Part shown: positions 1 to 8,007 of the stretch, piece by piece
Position numbering within the stretch: position 1 is the stretch's first letter
Layout: each line of letters opens with the position of its first letter
From: Phycisphaerae bacterium
Lineage (GTDB): Bacteria; Planctomycetota; Phycisphaerae; SM23-33
Length of the DNA: 64,000 bases
NCBI GenBank assembly: GCA_011050235.1
Contig: DRGC01000049.1
Location: 95,543-159,542 of the forward strand
Direction: 5' to 3'
Notes under the pieces: model-generated
Database searches by the model: none
Seen by the model: the letters and a program-made list of their open reading frames with translations, nothing else
Told to the model about the DNA's origin: nothing
Program-made: the position numbers and the translations under genes

Positions 1-154
1 CGCCCTCGATGACATGCAGATCCGTCCGGCAGATCGCGCAGCAGTGGACCTTCAGCCGCACGTCGCCGGGGCCGGGCTGTGGATCAGGCAGGTCCGTCAG
101 AACAAGCGGCGACGACTCAATCGGCGCGATGTCGTGAAGCTGCATGGCTCTCAT
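1..154 (-). CDS. Zinc-dependent alcohol dehydrogenase, N-terminal part (cut by window edge)
   Basis: Only about 51 N-terminal residues are present; the gene runs out of the window to the left. The translation begins [14 protein letters not shown], continues with a [11 protein letters not shown] stretch typical of the GroES-like fold of medium-chain dehydrogenases, and has CAICRTDLH at residues 39-47. In this family the second Cys of such a motif (C42 here) is the catalytic zinc ligand. The ATG at 152-154 follows a GAGAGGGA Shine-Dalgarno. Family membership is clear; the substrate cannot be told from the fragment. Expected role is NAD(P)-linked oxidation or reduction of an alcohol or aldehyde in the cytoplasm. 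Confidence 0.8.
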   Translation of the reverse strand, partial: MRAMQLHDIAPIESSPLVLTDLPDPQPGPGDVRLKVHCCAICRTDLHVIEG

Positions 155-208
155 TGCCGCATCCCTCTCCACATTCTACTCAAACCACGCCACCTGCCGT
201 GCTTGGCA

Positions 209-814
209 CTACTGGGCTCGGCGGCGGGAGATAAGTTTCAGATCGTAGTCTTTGTCCTCAGGCGCCTTGTATTCCTCGATCCAAAGCGGGGAGAATCGCT
301 GACCATCGAAGGCATAGTAGGTCACGGTGCCGCCCCATCGATATGCGTCGTTATCGCGCAGTTCCAGAACACCGTCGCCATCGGAATCGGTAAAAAGCGT
401 CGCCTTCCAGTCCCGAACGTTGTGCGGCTCCCAGTGATGGCGAATATCTGCCGCTCGAACGGGGGTATCCCCAGCCCGTATCGTGAAAAGGGTGAGCGTG
501 CTCGGCCCGCTGGCCGCGGGGGGCATGTAGAGCGCGAGAAACTCCGCCTTCAACTCCTCAACCGGGAACCGGTGCAAGCGCGCTCGAACGATGTCTGGGT
601 ACTGAGTTTTTCCCACGTCATAGGTGCGCCCACCGGGGGAGATTAGAACTGTCTGTCCCGCCACGCCAAGCCTCACATCCCACCCCGAAGCCGACGGGTC
701 AATCAAGACCTCTTCGCCAAAACGACGTGGCACCACTGTGGTCACCGGCTCGTCGCGCCCCTGGCACCCAGCCACGAGCAGCAGGCACGCCATTGAAAGT
801 CTGACATTGAGCAT
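209..814 (-). CDS. Predicted lipoprotein of unknown function
   Basis: A 201-residue protein with a short hydrophobic leader ending in LLVAGC, a good lipobox with Cys at residue 17, so it is probably anchored in a membrane facing the periplasm. The rest has no family I recognise. A DSDGDGVLELRDND stretch looks like a calcium-binding EF-hand/FG-GAP loop. The start at 812-814 is chosen because AAAGGACTCC lies just upstream and because it puts the leader at the N-terminus; an upstream in-frame ATG would add 18 residues that spoil the signal. It lies 50 bases downstream of the sulfatase-like gene on the same strand and is probably cotranscribed with it. Confidence 0.65.
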   Translation of the reverse strand: MLNVRLSMACLLLVAGCQGRDEPVTTVVPRRFGEEVLIDPSASGWDVRLGVAGQTVLISPGGRTYDVGKTQYPDIVRARLHRFPVEELKAEFLALYMPPAASGPSTLTLFTIRAGDTPVRAADIRHHWEPHNVRDWKATLFTDSDGDGVLELRDNDAYRWGGTVTYYAFDGQRFSPLWIEEYKAPEDKDYDLKLISRRRAQ

Positions 815-864
815 ATGGAGTCCTTTCCGTCCGTACAGGGCAAGCTGCACATCCATGTCGCCGT

Positions 865-2220
865 TCATTCCAGCGACGTGCCGGCTACCTCCATGCTTCC
901 CTGGACGCCGCGGACTTGGCTCTTTTGCTTGAAGAACATCGAGCCGATTCCCCTCATCAGCTCGGCGACGATGTCGGCCGAACCGGAGATGATGTTCGTT
1001 GTCTCACGCGGGTCGGCGTCCAGATCGTACAGTTCGTCGGTATCGCCTTCGGCATTGACGATTAGGCTGTAGCGCTGGTTTCGGACGCATCGGATGTCGG
1101 AGGGGAAGAACCCGCTGACGGTGGCGGCATAAGGCGACGTGTCGTCGCCTTCGAGCACGGATTTGAGGCTCTTGCCGGCCAGGGCCATGTTGTTCGCCCC
1201 CAGCCCCACCACATCCAGCAGCGTCGGCATCAGATCGGGGAACCGGCCCAGCGCCTTGACGCGCCGCCCGCCGTGGGCGCCGCCCGGCAGGCGGAGGATG
1301 AAGGGCACCTTCAGAAGTTCGCTGTACACCCGGTCCGGCCCCTTGAGGAACTTGCCGTGGTCGCCCAGCGGGTGGCCGTGGTCGGACAGAATGACGATGA
1401 CCGAATCGTCGAGGTAACCCATTTGCCGCATGCCGTCGAACAGCCGGCCCAGGCAGGCGTCCGTGTAGGCGGCCTCGCCCGCGTACAGGCTGCGGGTGCG
1501 GTCGAGGACGGCATGGTCGCCCCAGGCGCTCGCGGGGCCGCCTGGCGGCATGATGACCTTCGGCCCATCGTAGCTCGGGTCGCCAAACGTGTCGAACGTC
1601 GCCGGCGGACACCACGGCTCGTGCGGCTGGAAGGTGTCCAGCCACAGAAACACGTCGCGCTTGGCCTCGCGCGCCTGGGCGAGCACATCCAGCGCCGCCG
1701 TCATCGTCTGCCAGCACGGGAAGTCCTCCGGCTCGGTCCGGCCGTCGAGGCTCAGCAACGCCTGATGCACCGACTCACGCCATGACGCTGGGATGCCATC
1801 GGTGAGATGGTCTTCGAGCTTGAGATGCTTCAGCGGCCCGGCGGCGACGCCGTCGTATTCCGCCCCGCGAACCCACCGAAACGCGTCGAAGCCGCGGTGG
1901 AAGTTCATGTCGGGCTTGAACAGGTGATAGGTATCGGCCACCAGGGCGGTCAGATACCCCTCGCGCCGAAGGACCTCCGCCATCGTCACGTCGGTCGCCA
2001 TCAGCGGCTGCCACGTGCGGTTGGTCAGGCTGCTCAGGCCCGTCATCAGGTCCGTGCGGACGGGGATCGTCGGCAGGCCCTCGGGATAGACGTTGTCGAA
2101 CACAACGCCCTCGGCAGCGATGGCGTCGATGTGCGGCGTCTGCACCGGGCAGCCGTCCCACCCATAGACGCTGACATGGTCCTGCCTGAGCGAATCGAGC
2201 ATCAAAACGATGACGTTCAT
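865..2220 (-). CDS. Sulfatase/alkaline phosphatase superfamily enzyme with Thr in place of the formylglycine residue
   Basis: A 451-residue PF00884-type protein. MNVIVLMLDSLRQDH at the N-terminus gives the first metal-binding Asp (D9). The nucleophile region reads LPTIPVRTDLMTG, so T51-x-P53-x-R55 stands where Cys- or Ser-type sulfatases have C/S-x-P-x-R. Downstream, HEPW and a DHG-x-GDHG segment supply the remaining metal and leaving-group residues. Thr cannot be turned into formylglycine by known maturases; in the wider superfamily Thr nucleophiles occur in phosphodiesterases and phosphotransferases. No signal peptide is evident. The ATG at 2218-2220 follows GAGAGGAGG. It may hydrolyse a phosphate ester or diester, or be a sulfatase-like protein with another chemistry. 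Confidence 0.8.
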   Translation of the reverse strand: MNVIVLMLDSLRQDHVSVYGWDGCPVQTPHIDAIAAEGVVFDNVYPEGLPTIPVRTDLMTGLSSLTNRTWQPLMATDVTMAEVLRREGYLTALVADTYHLFKPDMNFHRGFDAFRWVRGAEYDGVAAGPLKHLKLEDHLTDGIPASWRESVHQALLSLDGRTEPEDFPCWQTMTAALDVLAQAREAKRDVFLWLDTFQPHEPWCPPATFDTFGDPSYDGPKVIMPPGGPASAWGDHAVLDRTRSLYAGEAAYTDACLGRLFDGMRQMGYLDDSVIVILSDHGHPLGDHGKFLKGPDRVYSELLKVPFILRLPGGAHGGRRVKALGRFPDLMPTLLDVVGLGANNMALAGKSLKSVLEGDDTSPYAATVSGFFPSDIRCVRNQRYSLIVNAEGDTDELYDLDADPRETTNIISGSADIVAELMRGIGSMFFKQKSQVRGVQGSMEVAGTSLE

Positions 2221-2432
2221 ATCCGGCCTCCTCTCTCGTCGGGGCAAGCTCTCCTAGATAGCCCCAACGGTCGTTGAAGTCAAACGCCCCGGGCCGCTGC
2301 CTGGGGCCTGGGCGGCCCGGGATCGCCCGAGAACTTTTTCATACCTTTTTCTTGCAGGCCCGTGGCGGCGAAGGTATGTTCCGCGCCGAGGACGCGTGGA
2401 GTTCGGCTGGTACCCTACACAAGGCGTGATTC

Positions 2433-3641
2433 ATGGACGAATCCGGCGGCGACGCCCTCAGCGAAATCGTTGATGAAAATCTCCAAGGGGGCAGGCGACA
2501 ACTACCGGGCTGGGTGGTCGGGCTCATGGCTGTGGCCGTCCTGTACCTGTTCATTTCCTCGGTCAGTATGATCGGCGTGGGGCTGAAGATTGTGGCCGAG
2601 GATAAAGCGGGGAAGCAGTTTCTGGATTGGCTGTTCTCGTTTGTCTCCACCCCTATCGCGGGCCTGTGCATCGGTCTGCTGGCGACGTCGCTGGTGCAGT
2701 CCAGCAGTTTCACCACGGCGATGACGGTCGGCCTGGTGGCCGCGGGAGACGTGTCGTTGGCCACGGCGATCCCCATCATCATGGGCGCCAACATCGGCAC
2801 GTCGGTGACGAACATCCTGGTGTCTCTGGCCCAGGTCCGGCGGCGGCTGGAGTTTCGCCGGTCGTTCGGGGCGGCGGTCGTGCACGATTTCTTCAACGTG
2901 CTGTCGGTGCTGCTGCTGATGCCGCTGGAGTACGCCTTTGGCATTATTTCGGTTCCCACCCACTGGATCGCGGGCGCGCTGGAGGGGAGCAAGCTCTTCC
3001 CCGAAAATGCCACCGAGCAGATGGGCGTTCTGAAGAGAATTTTCTCCCAAATCGGCAAGGGCGTCCACGAACTGCTCACAAACGTGCTGCACCTGGCGCC
3101 GACCGTCGCCGGTACGATTACGGCTGCGCTGGCGCTGGCGCTGCTGTTCGTGTCGTTATGGCTGCTGGTGAAGCTGCTTCGGGGCCTGCTGCAGAGCCGC
3201 CTCAGCGGCGTGTTCGACCGCACGCTGTTTCGCAACCCGGCGACGGCGTTCATGGTGGGCATCGTCATGACGGCGGCGGTGCAGAGCTCGTCGGTAACGA
3301 CCTCCCTGGTCGTGCCGCTGGTGGGGGCGGGCATTCTGCAATTGGCGCAGATCTATCCGTACACGTTGGGCGCCAATATCGGCACGACGGTGACGGCCAT
3401 GCTGGCCGCCCTGGGCAGCGGCTCGGCGGCAGCAATGGCCTGTGCATTTGCTCACTTATTCTTTAATCTATACGGTACGGCTGTCTTCTGGCCGCTTCAA
3501 TTCATCCCGATCTCACTGGCGAAAGGGTTTGCAGGAATGGCTGCGAAGAGACGCTATGTAGCGGTGCTTTTCGTTCTGGGCCTATTCTTTGCGCTGCCTG
3601 TGACGATCCTCATGGTCATCCATTTATTGAAAGGCCATTGA
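2433..3641 (+). CDS. Na+/phosphate cotransporter (NptA/PF02690 family)
   Basis: A 402-residue inner-membrane protein with about nine hydrophobic segments. It shows the duplicated signature of the Na/Pi family: QSSSFTTAMT and GANIGTSVTN in the first half, QSSSVTTSLV and GANIGTTVTA in the second. These QSSS loops line the sodium and phosphate sites in SLC34-type transporters. It should bring in (or in some bacteria export) phosphate using the sodium gradient. A PhoU-like gene follows 18 bases downstream, the usual partner of such transporters. The start is weakly supported by an AAGG about 13 bases upstream; the next ATG is well inside the protein. Confidence 0.9.
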   Translation: MDESGGDALSEIVDENLQGGRRQLPGWVVGLMAVAVLYLFISSVSMIGVGLKIVAEDKAGKQFLDWLFSFVSTPIAGLCIGLLATSLVQSSSFTTAMTVGLVAAGDVSLATAIPIIMGANIGTSVTNILVSLAQVRRRLEFRRSFGAAVVHDFFNVLSVLLLMPLEYAFGIISVPTHWIAGALEGSKLFPENATEQMGVLKRIFSQIGKGVHELLTNVLHLAPTVAGTITAALALALLFVSLWLLVKLLRGLLQSRLSGVFDRTLFRNPATAFMVGIVMTAAVQSSSVTTSLVVPLVGAGILQLAQIYPYTLGANIGTTVTAMLAALGSGSAAAMACAFAHLFFNLYGTAVFWPLQFIPISLAKGFAGMAAKRRYVAVLFVLGLFFALPVTILMVIHLLKGH

Positions 3642-3659
3642 ACCTGGAGAGGACCGCTC

Positions 3660-4322
3660 ATGTGGAAACAAATTATTCAAGCCTTCCGGCATCAGGACGT
3701 CATCAAGGATCTGTCCGCGCAGGTCGGGCAAATGCTCGATGCGGGGGCGTGGATGTTCGAGCAGGCCTGCGACGTGCTGATGCACAAGGCCGAGTGGGAC
3801 GCCGTCAGCGACCCGATTTACGAGCGCGATCAGGCCATCAACGGCCTCCAGCAGGACATCCGCGAGAAGGTCGTCACGCATCTGAGCGTGGGCAACCAGG
3901 GCGACCTGGCCCCCTGCCTGGTCCTGATGAGCGTCGTCAAGGACGCCGAGAGAATCGGCGATTACTGTAAGAACATTTTCGAAGTCGGCAAGTTCTTCCA
4001 CGGCAGCTATGGGCACCGTAGCTACGCCGAGCCGCTCGATCAGATCCGCAAGGACGTATCGGACCTGTTCGAGCCCACCAAGCAGGCGTTCCTTACGGGC
4101 GATGAAGACCTCGCCAGGAATGTCCTGGACCACACCGGCAGCGTGATCAAGCAGTGCGACCTGATCATCCAGCAGTTGCTGAGCATCGACGACGAGTTCC
4201 CCGCCGCCGAGGCCGTCGCCTATGTGCTGCTGGCGAGGCATTACAAGCGGGTCAACTCGCATCTGTCCAATATCGCCACCAGCGTCCTGTCGCCGATCCC
4301 GCTGCTGGACTACCTCGGGTAG
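3660..4322 (+). CDS. PhoU-domain protein
   Basis: A 220-residue, largely helical cytoplasmic protein. The segment from roughly residue 75, with VVKDAERIGDYCKNI, matches the metal-binding E-R-x-G-D-x3-N-type motif of PhoU helical bundles; a second, more weakly conserved bundle follows. GGAGAGGA sits just before the ATG. Placed directly after the Na/Pi cotransporter, it most likely regulates phosphate entry or signals phosphate status to a kinase. It is close to the usual length for a two-bundle PhoU protein. Confidence 0.85.
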   Translation: MWKQIIQAFRHQDVIKDLSAQVGQMLDAGAWMFEQACDVLMHKAEWDAVSDPIYERDQAINGLQQDIREKVVTHLSVGNQGDLAPCLVLMSVVKDAERIGDYCKNIFEVGKFFHGSYGHRSYAEPLDQIRKDVSDLFEPTKQAFLTGDEDLARNVLDHTGSVIKQCDLIIQQLLSIDDEFPAAEAVAYVLLARHYKRVNSHLSNIATSVLSPIPLLDYLG

Positions 4323-4357
4323 CCGTCGTATCGCCGACGTACGAAAGGAATCGCCTT

Positions 4358-5275
4358 GTGCGGCGTCCTGTGAATCCGTTCGAGCTGCCCGGCAAATGGT
4401 ACAAGGGCAACTTCCACTGTCACACCAACGTGAGTGACGGAGCATTGTCGGTCCGGGACGCCGTGGCCGAGCACCGCAAGCGGGGCTACTCGGTGCTGAC
4501 GATTACCGACCACGAGCAAACCAACGATATTGCGGGCCTGTCGGATAAGAGCCTTCTGGTCATCAACGGCATGGAGATGCACCCCGTGCTGCCGCGGGTG
4601 GGACACTACCACATCTGCGGCGTGAATCTGCCCGGCGGCTACACGAGCAGCCGCGCCAGCCGCAAAGCCCCCCAGCCCTGCCTCAACCAGGCCGCCCGGG
4701 CCGGGGCCGTGAACATCCTGGCCCACCCCAAGGAAATGAGTCACACCCTCGATGAGTTCATCCACCTCAAGAACCTGCACGGCCTGGAGGTCTGGACCAG
4801 CCTGAGCGAATTGGAAGGCCACGTGGGATCCAGCGAGGACGAATGGGCCGCCGCGATGGATGCCGGCGTCTTCCTGACCGCCATCGGCTCGGACGACACG
4901 CACTGGGATCCGAAGCATGGCTGGCGCGATGTCGCCGCCGCGTGGACGATGCTCAAGATGTCGTCGCTGACGGTCGCCAACGTTCTCAAGGCGATTACGA
5001 CCGGCGCCACCTACGCCTCCGGCGGGCCCACCATCAAGGACTTTCGCTACAACGCCGACGACAACACCGTCACCGTCAAATGCAGCGCATCCACCATCAT
5101 CGACTTCAAGGGCCCCAAAGGCCTGCGCATGTCCCGCTTCGCCCCAGCCGGCAAGAGCATCCGCAGCTTTACCTGTGAATTGCCCGACCCGTGGCCCTGG
5201 GTCCGCGCCGTCGTCACCGACGATCACCAGTACCAGGCGTGGACCAACCCAATTCAAAATAGGGACAGACCCTAG
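4358..5275 (+). CDS. PHP-domain metal-dependent phosphoesterase
   Basis: A 305-residue protein. FHCHTNVSDG near residue 20 and LTITDHEQTND are the first two metal motifs of the PHP family (H-x-H-x3-D-G and D-H), and a GSDDTHW motif near residue 175 supplies the later Asp/His. Family members act on phosphoesters such as nucleotides or sugar phosphates; here the neighbouring phosphate genes fit scavenging or handling of phosphate esters. The GTG start at 4358 is chosen because AAAGGA lies 8 bases upstream; reading further upstream runs into the PhoU gene. The last residues (NPIQNRDRP) and the TAG stop are encoded inside the inverted repeat at 5253-5334, so the natural C-terminus may have been replaced. 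Confidence 0.85.
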   Translation: MRRPVNPFELPGKWYKGNFHCHTNVSDGALSVRDAVAEHRKRGYSVLTITDHEQTNDIAGLSDKSLLVINGMEMHPVLPRVGHYHICGVNLPGGYTSSRASRKAPQPCLNQAARAGAVNILAHPKEMSHTLDEFIHLKNLHGLEVWTSLSELEGHVGSSEDEWAAAMDAGVFLTAIGSDDTHWDPKHGWRDVAAAWTMLKMSSLTVANVLKAITTGATYASGGPTIKDFRYNADDNTVTVKCSASTIIDFKGPKGLRMSRFAPAGKSIRSFTCELPDPWPWVRAVVTDDHQYQAWTNPIQNRDRP

Positions 5276-5334
5276 TTTTGCGATCCGTCCTGCCTGATAC
5301 CGGGCGAAAACTAGGGTCTGTCCCTATTTTTGAA
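5253..5334. repeat. Long inverted repeat overlapping the end of the PHP gene
   Basis: Two arms of about 27 bases (5253-5279 and 5307-5334) are reverse complements except for one extra T. Each contains AGGGACAGACCCTAG or its complement, itself a smaller near-palindrome. The 27-base loop is unrelated to the arms. The arm sequence looks like a mobile REP/MITE-type element rather than a plain terminator. No transposase is nearby. Confidence 0.8.
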
Positions 5335-5382
5335 AGGACTTCCACCTCCAAGTCATCGTGCCATGGGCGGCACACCGCATAA

Positions 5383-5414
5383 CAAAGCCCATGCATAGCT
5401 ATGCATGGGCTTTG
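5383..5414. terminator. Perfect 32-bp palindrome between convergent genes, probable bidirectional terminator
   Basis: CAAAGCCCATGCATAG is followed without spacer by its exact reverse complement, then GCTTTTG. It lies between the end of the PHP gene (plus strand) and the end of the GH95-like gene (minus strand), where a two-way terminator would be expected. The T-run is short, so another role as a protein-binding or repeat palindrome is possible. Confidence 0.6.
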
Positions 5415-5433
5415 CTTTTGCGATCTTGCGGAA

Positions 5434-7863
5434 CTACTTCGTCGGTGACAGTGCGTACGTCTCACCCGGCGTGGTGTCGAAGCAGAAGATTTTTCCGTCT
5501 TCGACCATCGACTCGACCGCGTTGCCCGCTGAGTCAACCACGCTGACGGCGTGATCCCACGGATTGGCGACGCGGCAGCGGGCGCCCTTTTCGCTGATGA
5601 TCGTTATGTCGCCGACCTTGCCGGCGGCATGTGATGCGCTGACTAGGAAGGCGCCTTGGGCTCGTAGCGTGGTGAAGCTGCCGGCCATGTCCCTGGGCCA
5701 CGCGTCGAAGATGCGGATGCAGCCGTCCCAGCTCTGCAGCATGGTTTCCTGAAGTGGCTGGAGGACACCCTCGGCCTCGCCGTAGTGGCCAATGAAGCCC
5801 AGCCCCTGCGTGCCCATCGCCCGCAATGCGCCGTTGGGAGCGCGCCATTGCTGAATCCATTCGCTGAGGGCGGGGAAATCCCGCTCCGGGTCGAACGCTC
5901 GATTGCGAAGGTGGATCATCCACTCCCACGGCTGCCCACCGGTGCTGGTGAAGGGCTTTTTCAGCCACTTCGGCTTATCGCCCGGCCGCGGGATGTGCTT
6001 GCCGATGTCGATGCCGATGAACGCCGGCTCGTTGTAGAAGTATTGCCGCTTCGCTTCGGCGTCGAAGCCAAGCTCGTCCAGATCGTCGACCACGACGAGG
6101 TTGTCCAGAATGTCCTGCCATTGATCGCGCAGGTCTTTGTCGGTATCCAGCACGTCGGCCGCGGCGACGGCCGCCTGCAAACACCAGCGGGCGTTGCGGA
6201 TGACCTGGGCCTGGTCGAAATAGTCTTTGACGTCGCCGGTGTACAGGTACTCGCCTTGGGGTGAGGGGTAGGCGTGGTACTTGCCGTCGTCGAACTCGCT
6301 GCCATCTTCGACCTTGGCGAGGAAGTCGGTGTAGAACATGGCCGTGTCGCGGATGACCGGGTAGCCATATTCCTTGAGCCAGACCGCGTCGAGCGTGTAG
6401 AGGTATCGCCACCAGTAGAAGTTGGTCACCCAGCCGGTCATGTAGGCCATGCGGGCCAGCGGACCGTTGCCGTAAGGATCGTCATCGATGGGGAAGGGAT
6501 AGCCCGTCACCTGGATGAACGTGCCGCGATTGCCGTTCCAATACTTCTTGGCGAGCATCCGTCCCAGTTCGACCATGTGGGCCATGCCGGGGAAGAACGA
6601 ATCGCCCATGTCGACCTGGTTGGCGGTGTAGTCGCCGTAGAACGGCTGCTGGTAGTTGTAGTTCATGTGGTAATCGCCGTGCCAGAACGAGTAGTCGCCC
6701 ACCGTTGAAGGCAGGGCCAGGCCCGGCGCGATCACATCGCCGCGATAGGCGCAGCGGCGGGTGTGCAGCGACGCGTACCACACATCTTCGAGGATCTTGT
6801 CTTCGATGGTCACCGACGAGCGGGACCAGAACTCTTCGGCGCTGGCGGCGTTGGCCGCTTCCCATCGCTTGAAGGCAGCGGCCGAATCGTCACCCACGTC
6901 CGCTCGGACGCGGGCCAGCTCAGCCTCGACGTCGCCTTCGTCGCTACTGGTGGGAACAGCCACAGCCAGCGACCCCTTTCGGGCTTCCTTGTCCGGCTGG
7001 AGCAGAATGCAAGCGCCCGGCTCTTCGAACAGATTGAACTCCTTGATCTCGGTTCCCTCGACCAGCGGGGCCATCAGGTAGCGGAAGCCCTGCGGGAACT
7101 GGATATCGGGATCGAAGGTCTGCTGGATGACGCTCAGCCCGTCGATCTCTTCGACCGTCGGGGCGGCCAGCGGGGTGCACTTGTCGGTCTTCAGCGAGCC
7201 GAAGAAGTGGTGGTAGCGATGCCGCCGATAGTGCTTGGCCGCGTGGGCCCGAATCGTCGGATCCGGCCAGCGATAGAGCGTGAACCACGCCGGCGTCTTG
7301 CAGGCCATGGACGTGTCATCGTTCCAGTTGACGACCTCCCAGTCGACGACCAGCACGTTGGGCTTGGGCGGGATGAAGCAGCGGAGGCGAATCTCGAAAC
7401 CGTTTTCCCACGTCATCTCGATTTCAAGCTCGGCCTTCTCGACGTGGACGCGCTGGGAAATCGTCCACCCGCGGTGGTCGGTGGGGATGTTGAGGATCAG
7501 TTCGCCGACCGGCTTGGGGCACGGATATGGCCGCCGCGCATAACACGGCGTGCCGCTCATCAACTCGCCGACGCGCTTCTGCTCGGCCTCGGACAGTGTG
7601 CCACCGGCGTCGGTGCCGGCCCCGCCGGCGTCGTAGCCGCCTCCCCTCCAGCCTTGCTCGCGGATGCCCTTGGCGATTTCCTCGATGTGGGCGGGCTCGG
7701 GGCTGTCGGACCTGTCGAATCGCCGGTCCCACACGTCGTTCTTGCCGAACCGCCAGACGAGCTCGCCCGAGCGTTGAAACACGCTGACCGACAGATCGCC
7801 GTTCCCCAGCAACAGCCCCTCTTCGGCTTCCAACACCAGTTGATTAACTTCGATTGTGTGCAT
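5434..7863 (-). CDS. Large glycoside hydrolase of the six-hairpin (GH95-like) type
   Basis: An 809-residue protein without an obvious signal peptide. The first 300 residues look like the beta-rich N-terminal domain (LLLGNGDLSVSVFQ at the start resembles the GNG motif of GH95/GH65-type enzymes). A catalytic (alpha/alpha)6 domain follows, with WHGDYHMNYNYQQ around residues 390-405, a match to the W-H-x-D-x-N-x-Q-type motif of GH95. The C-terminal 90 residues form a small beta domain. GH95 enzymes remove alpha-L-fucose or galactose; with sulfatases next door, a sulfated fucan or similar glycan is a plausible substrate. The family number is uncertain; a neighbouring six-hairpin family is possible. 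Confidence 0.6.
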   Translation of the reverse strand: MHTIEVNQLVLEAEEGLLLGNGDLSVSVFQRSGELVWRFGKNDVWDRRFDRSDSPEPAHIEEIAKGIREQGWRGGGYDAGGAGTDAGGTLSEAEQKRVGELMSGTPCYARRPYPCPKPVGELILNIPTDHRGWTISQRVHVEKAELEIEMTWENGFEIRLRCFIPPKPNVLVVDWEVVNWNDDTSMACKTPAWFTLYRWPDPTIRAHAAKHYRRHRYHHFFGSLKTDKCTPLAAPTVEEIDGLSVIQQTFDPDIQFPQGFRYLMAPLVEGTEIKEFNLFEEPGACILLQPDKEARKGSLAVAVPTSSDEGDVEAELARVRADVGDDSAAAFKRWEAANAASAEEFWSRSSVTIEDKILEDVWYASLHTRRCAYRGDVIAPGLALPSTVGDYSFWHGDYHMNYNYQQPFYGDYTANQVDMGDSFFPGMAHMVELGRMLAKKYWNGNRGTFIQVTGYPFPIDDDPYGNGPLARMAYMTGWVTNFYWWRYLYTLDAVWLKEYGYPVIRDTAMFYTDFLAKVEDGSEFDDGKYHAYPSPQGEYLYTGDVKDYFDQAQVIRNARWCLQAAVAAADVLDTDKDLRDQWQDILDNLVVVDDLDELGFDAEAKRQYFYNEPAFIGIDIGKHIPRPGDKPKWLKKPFTSTGGQPWEWMIHLRNRAFDPERDFPALSEWIQQWRAPNGALRAMGTQGLGFIGHYGEAEGVLQPLQETMLQSWDGCIRIFDAWPRDMAGSFTTLRAQGAFLVSASHAAGKVGDITIISEKGARCRVANPWDHAVSVVDSAGNAVESMVEDGKIFCFDTTPGETYALSPTK

Positions 7864-7903
7864 GATCCTGCTTTCTAGAAAACGAGTCTGGGCCGGGGCC
7901 TCA

Positions 7904-8007
7904 AATGCTGAACTCCGAATGCTGAATGCTGAATGTCCTCATGGGCCGTGCCGTGTAGCCTCATTGCCAAGAGCAATTCAGCATTAAACATTCATCATTC
8001 AGCATTG
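7904..8007. repeat. Intergenic inverted repeat built of GAATGCT/AATGCTG units
   Basis: The left arm (7904-7936) repeats GAATGCTGAATGCTGAATG; the right arm (7974-8007) repeats the complement (CATTCATCATTCAGCATTG), with about 37 bases between them. It fills the gap between the GH95-like gene and the stop of the next sulfatase. It resembles in design, but not in sequence, the repeats at 9456-9545 and 11003-11097. Confidence 0.75.

Noticed and set aside
2248..2432. Regulatory RNA between the sulfatase-like and Na/Pi genes
   Set aside because: Only a GC-rich stretch with CCCGGG-type symmetry; no consistent structure or known Pho box.
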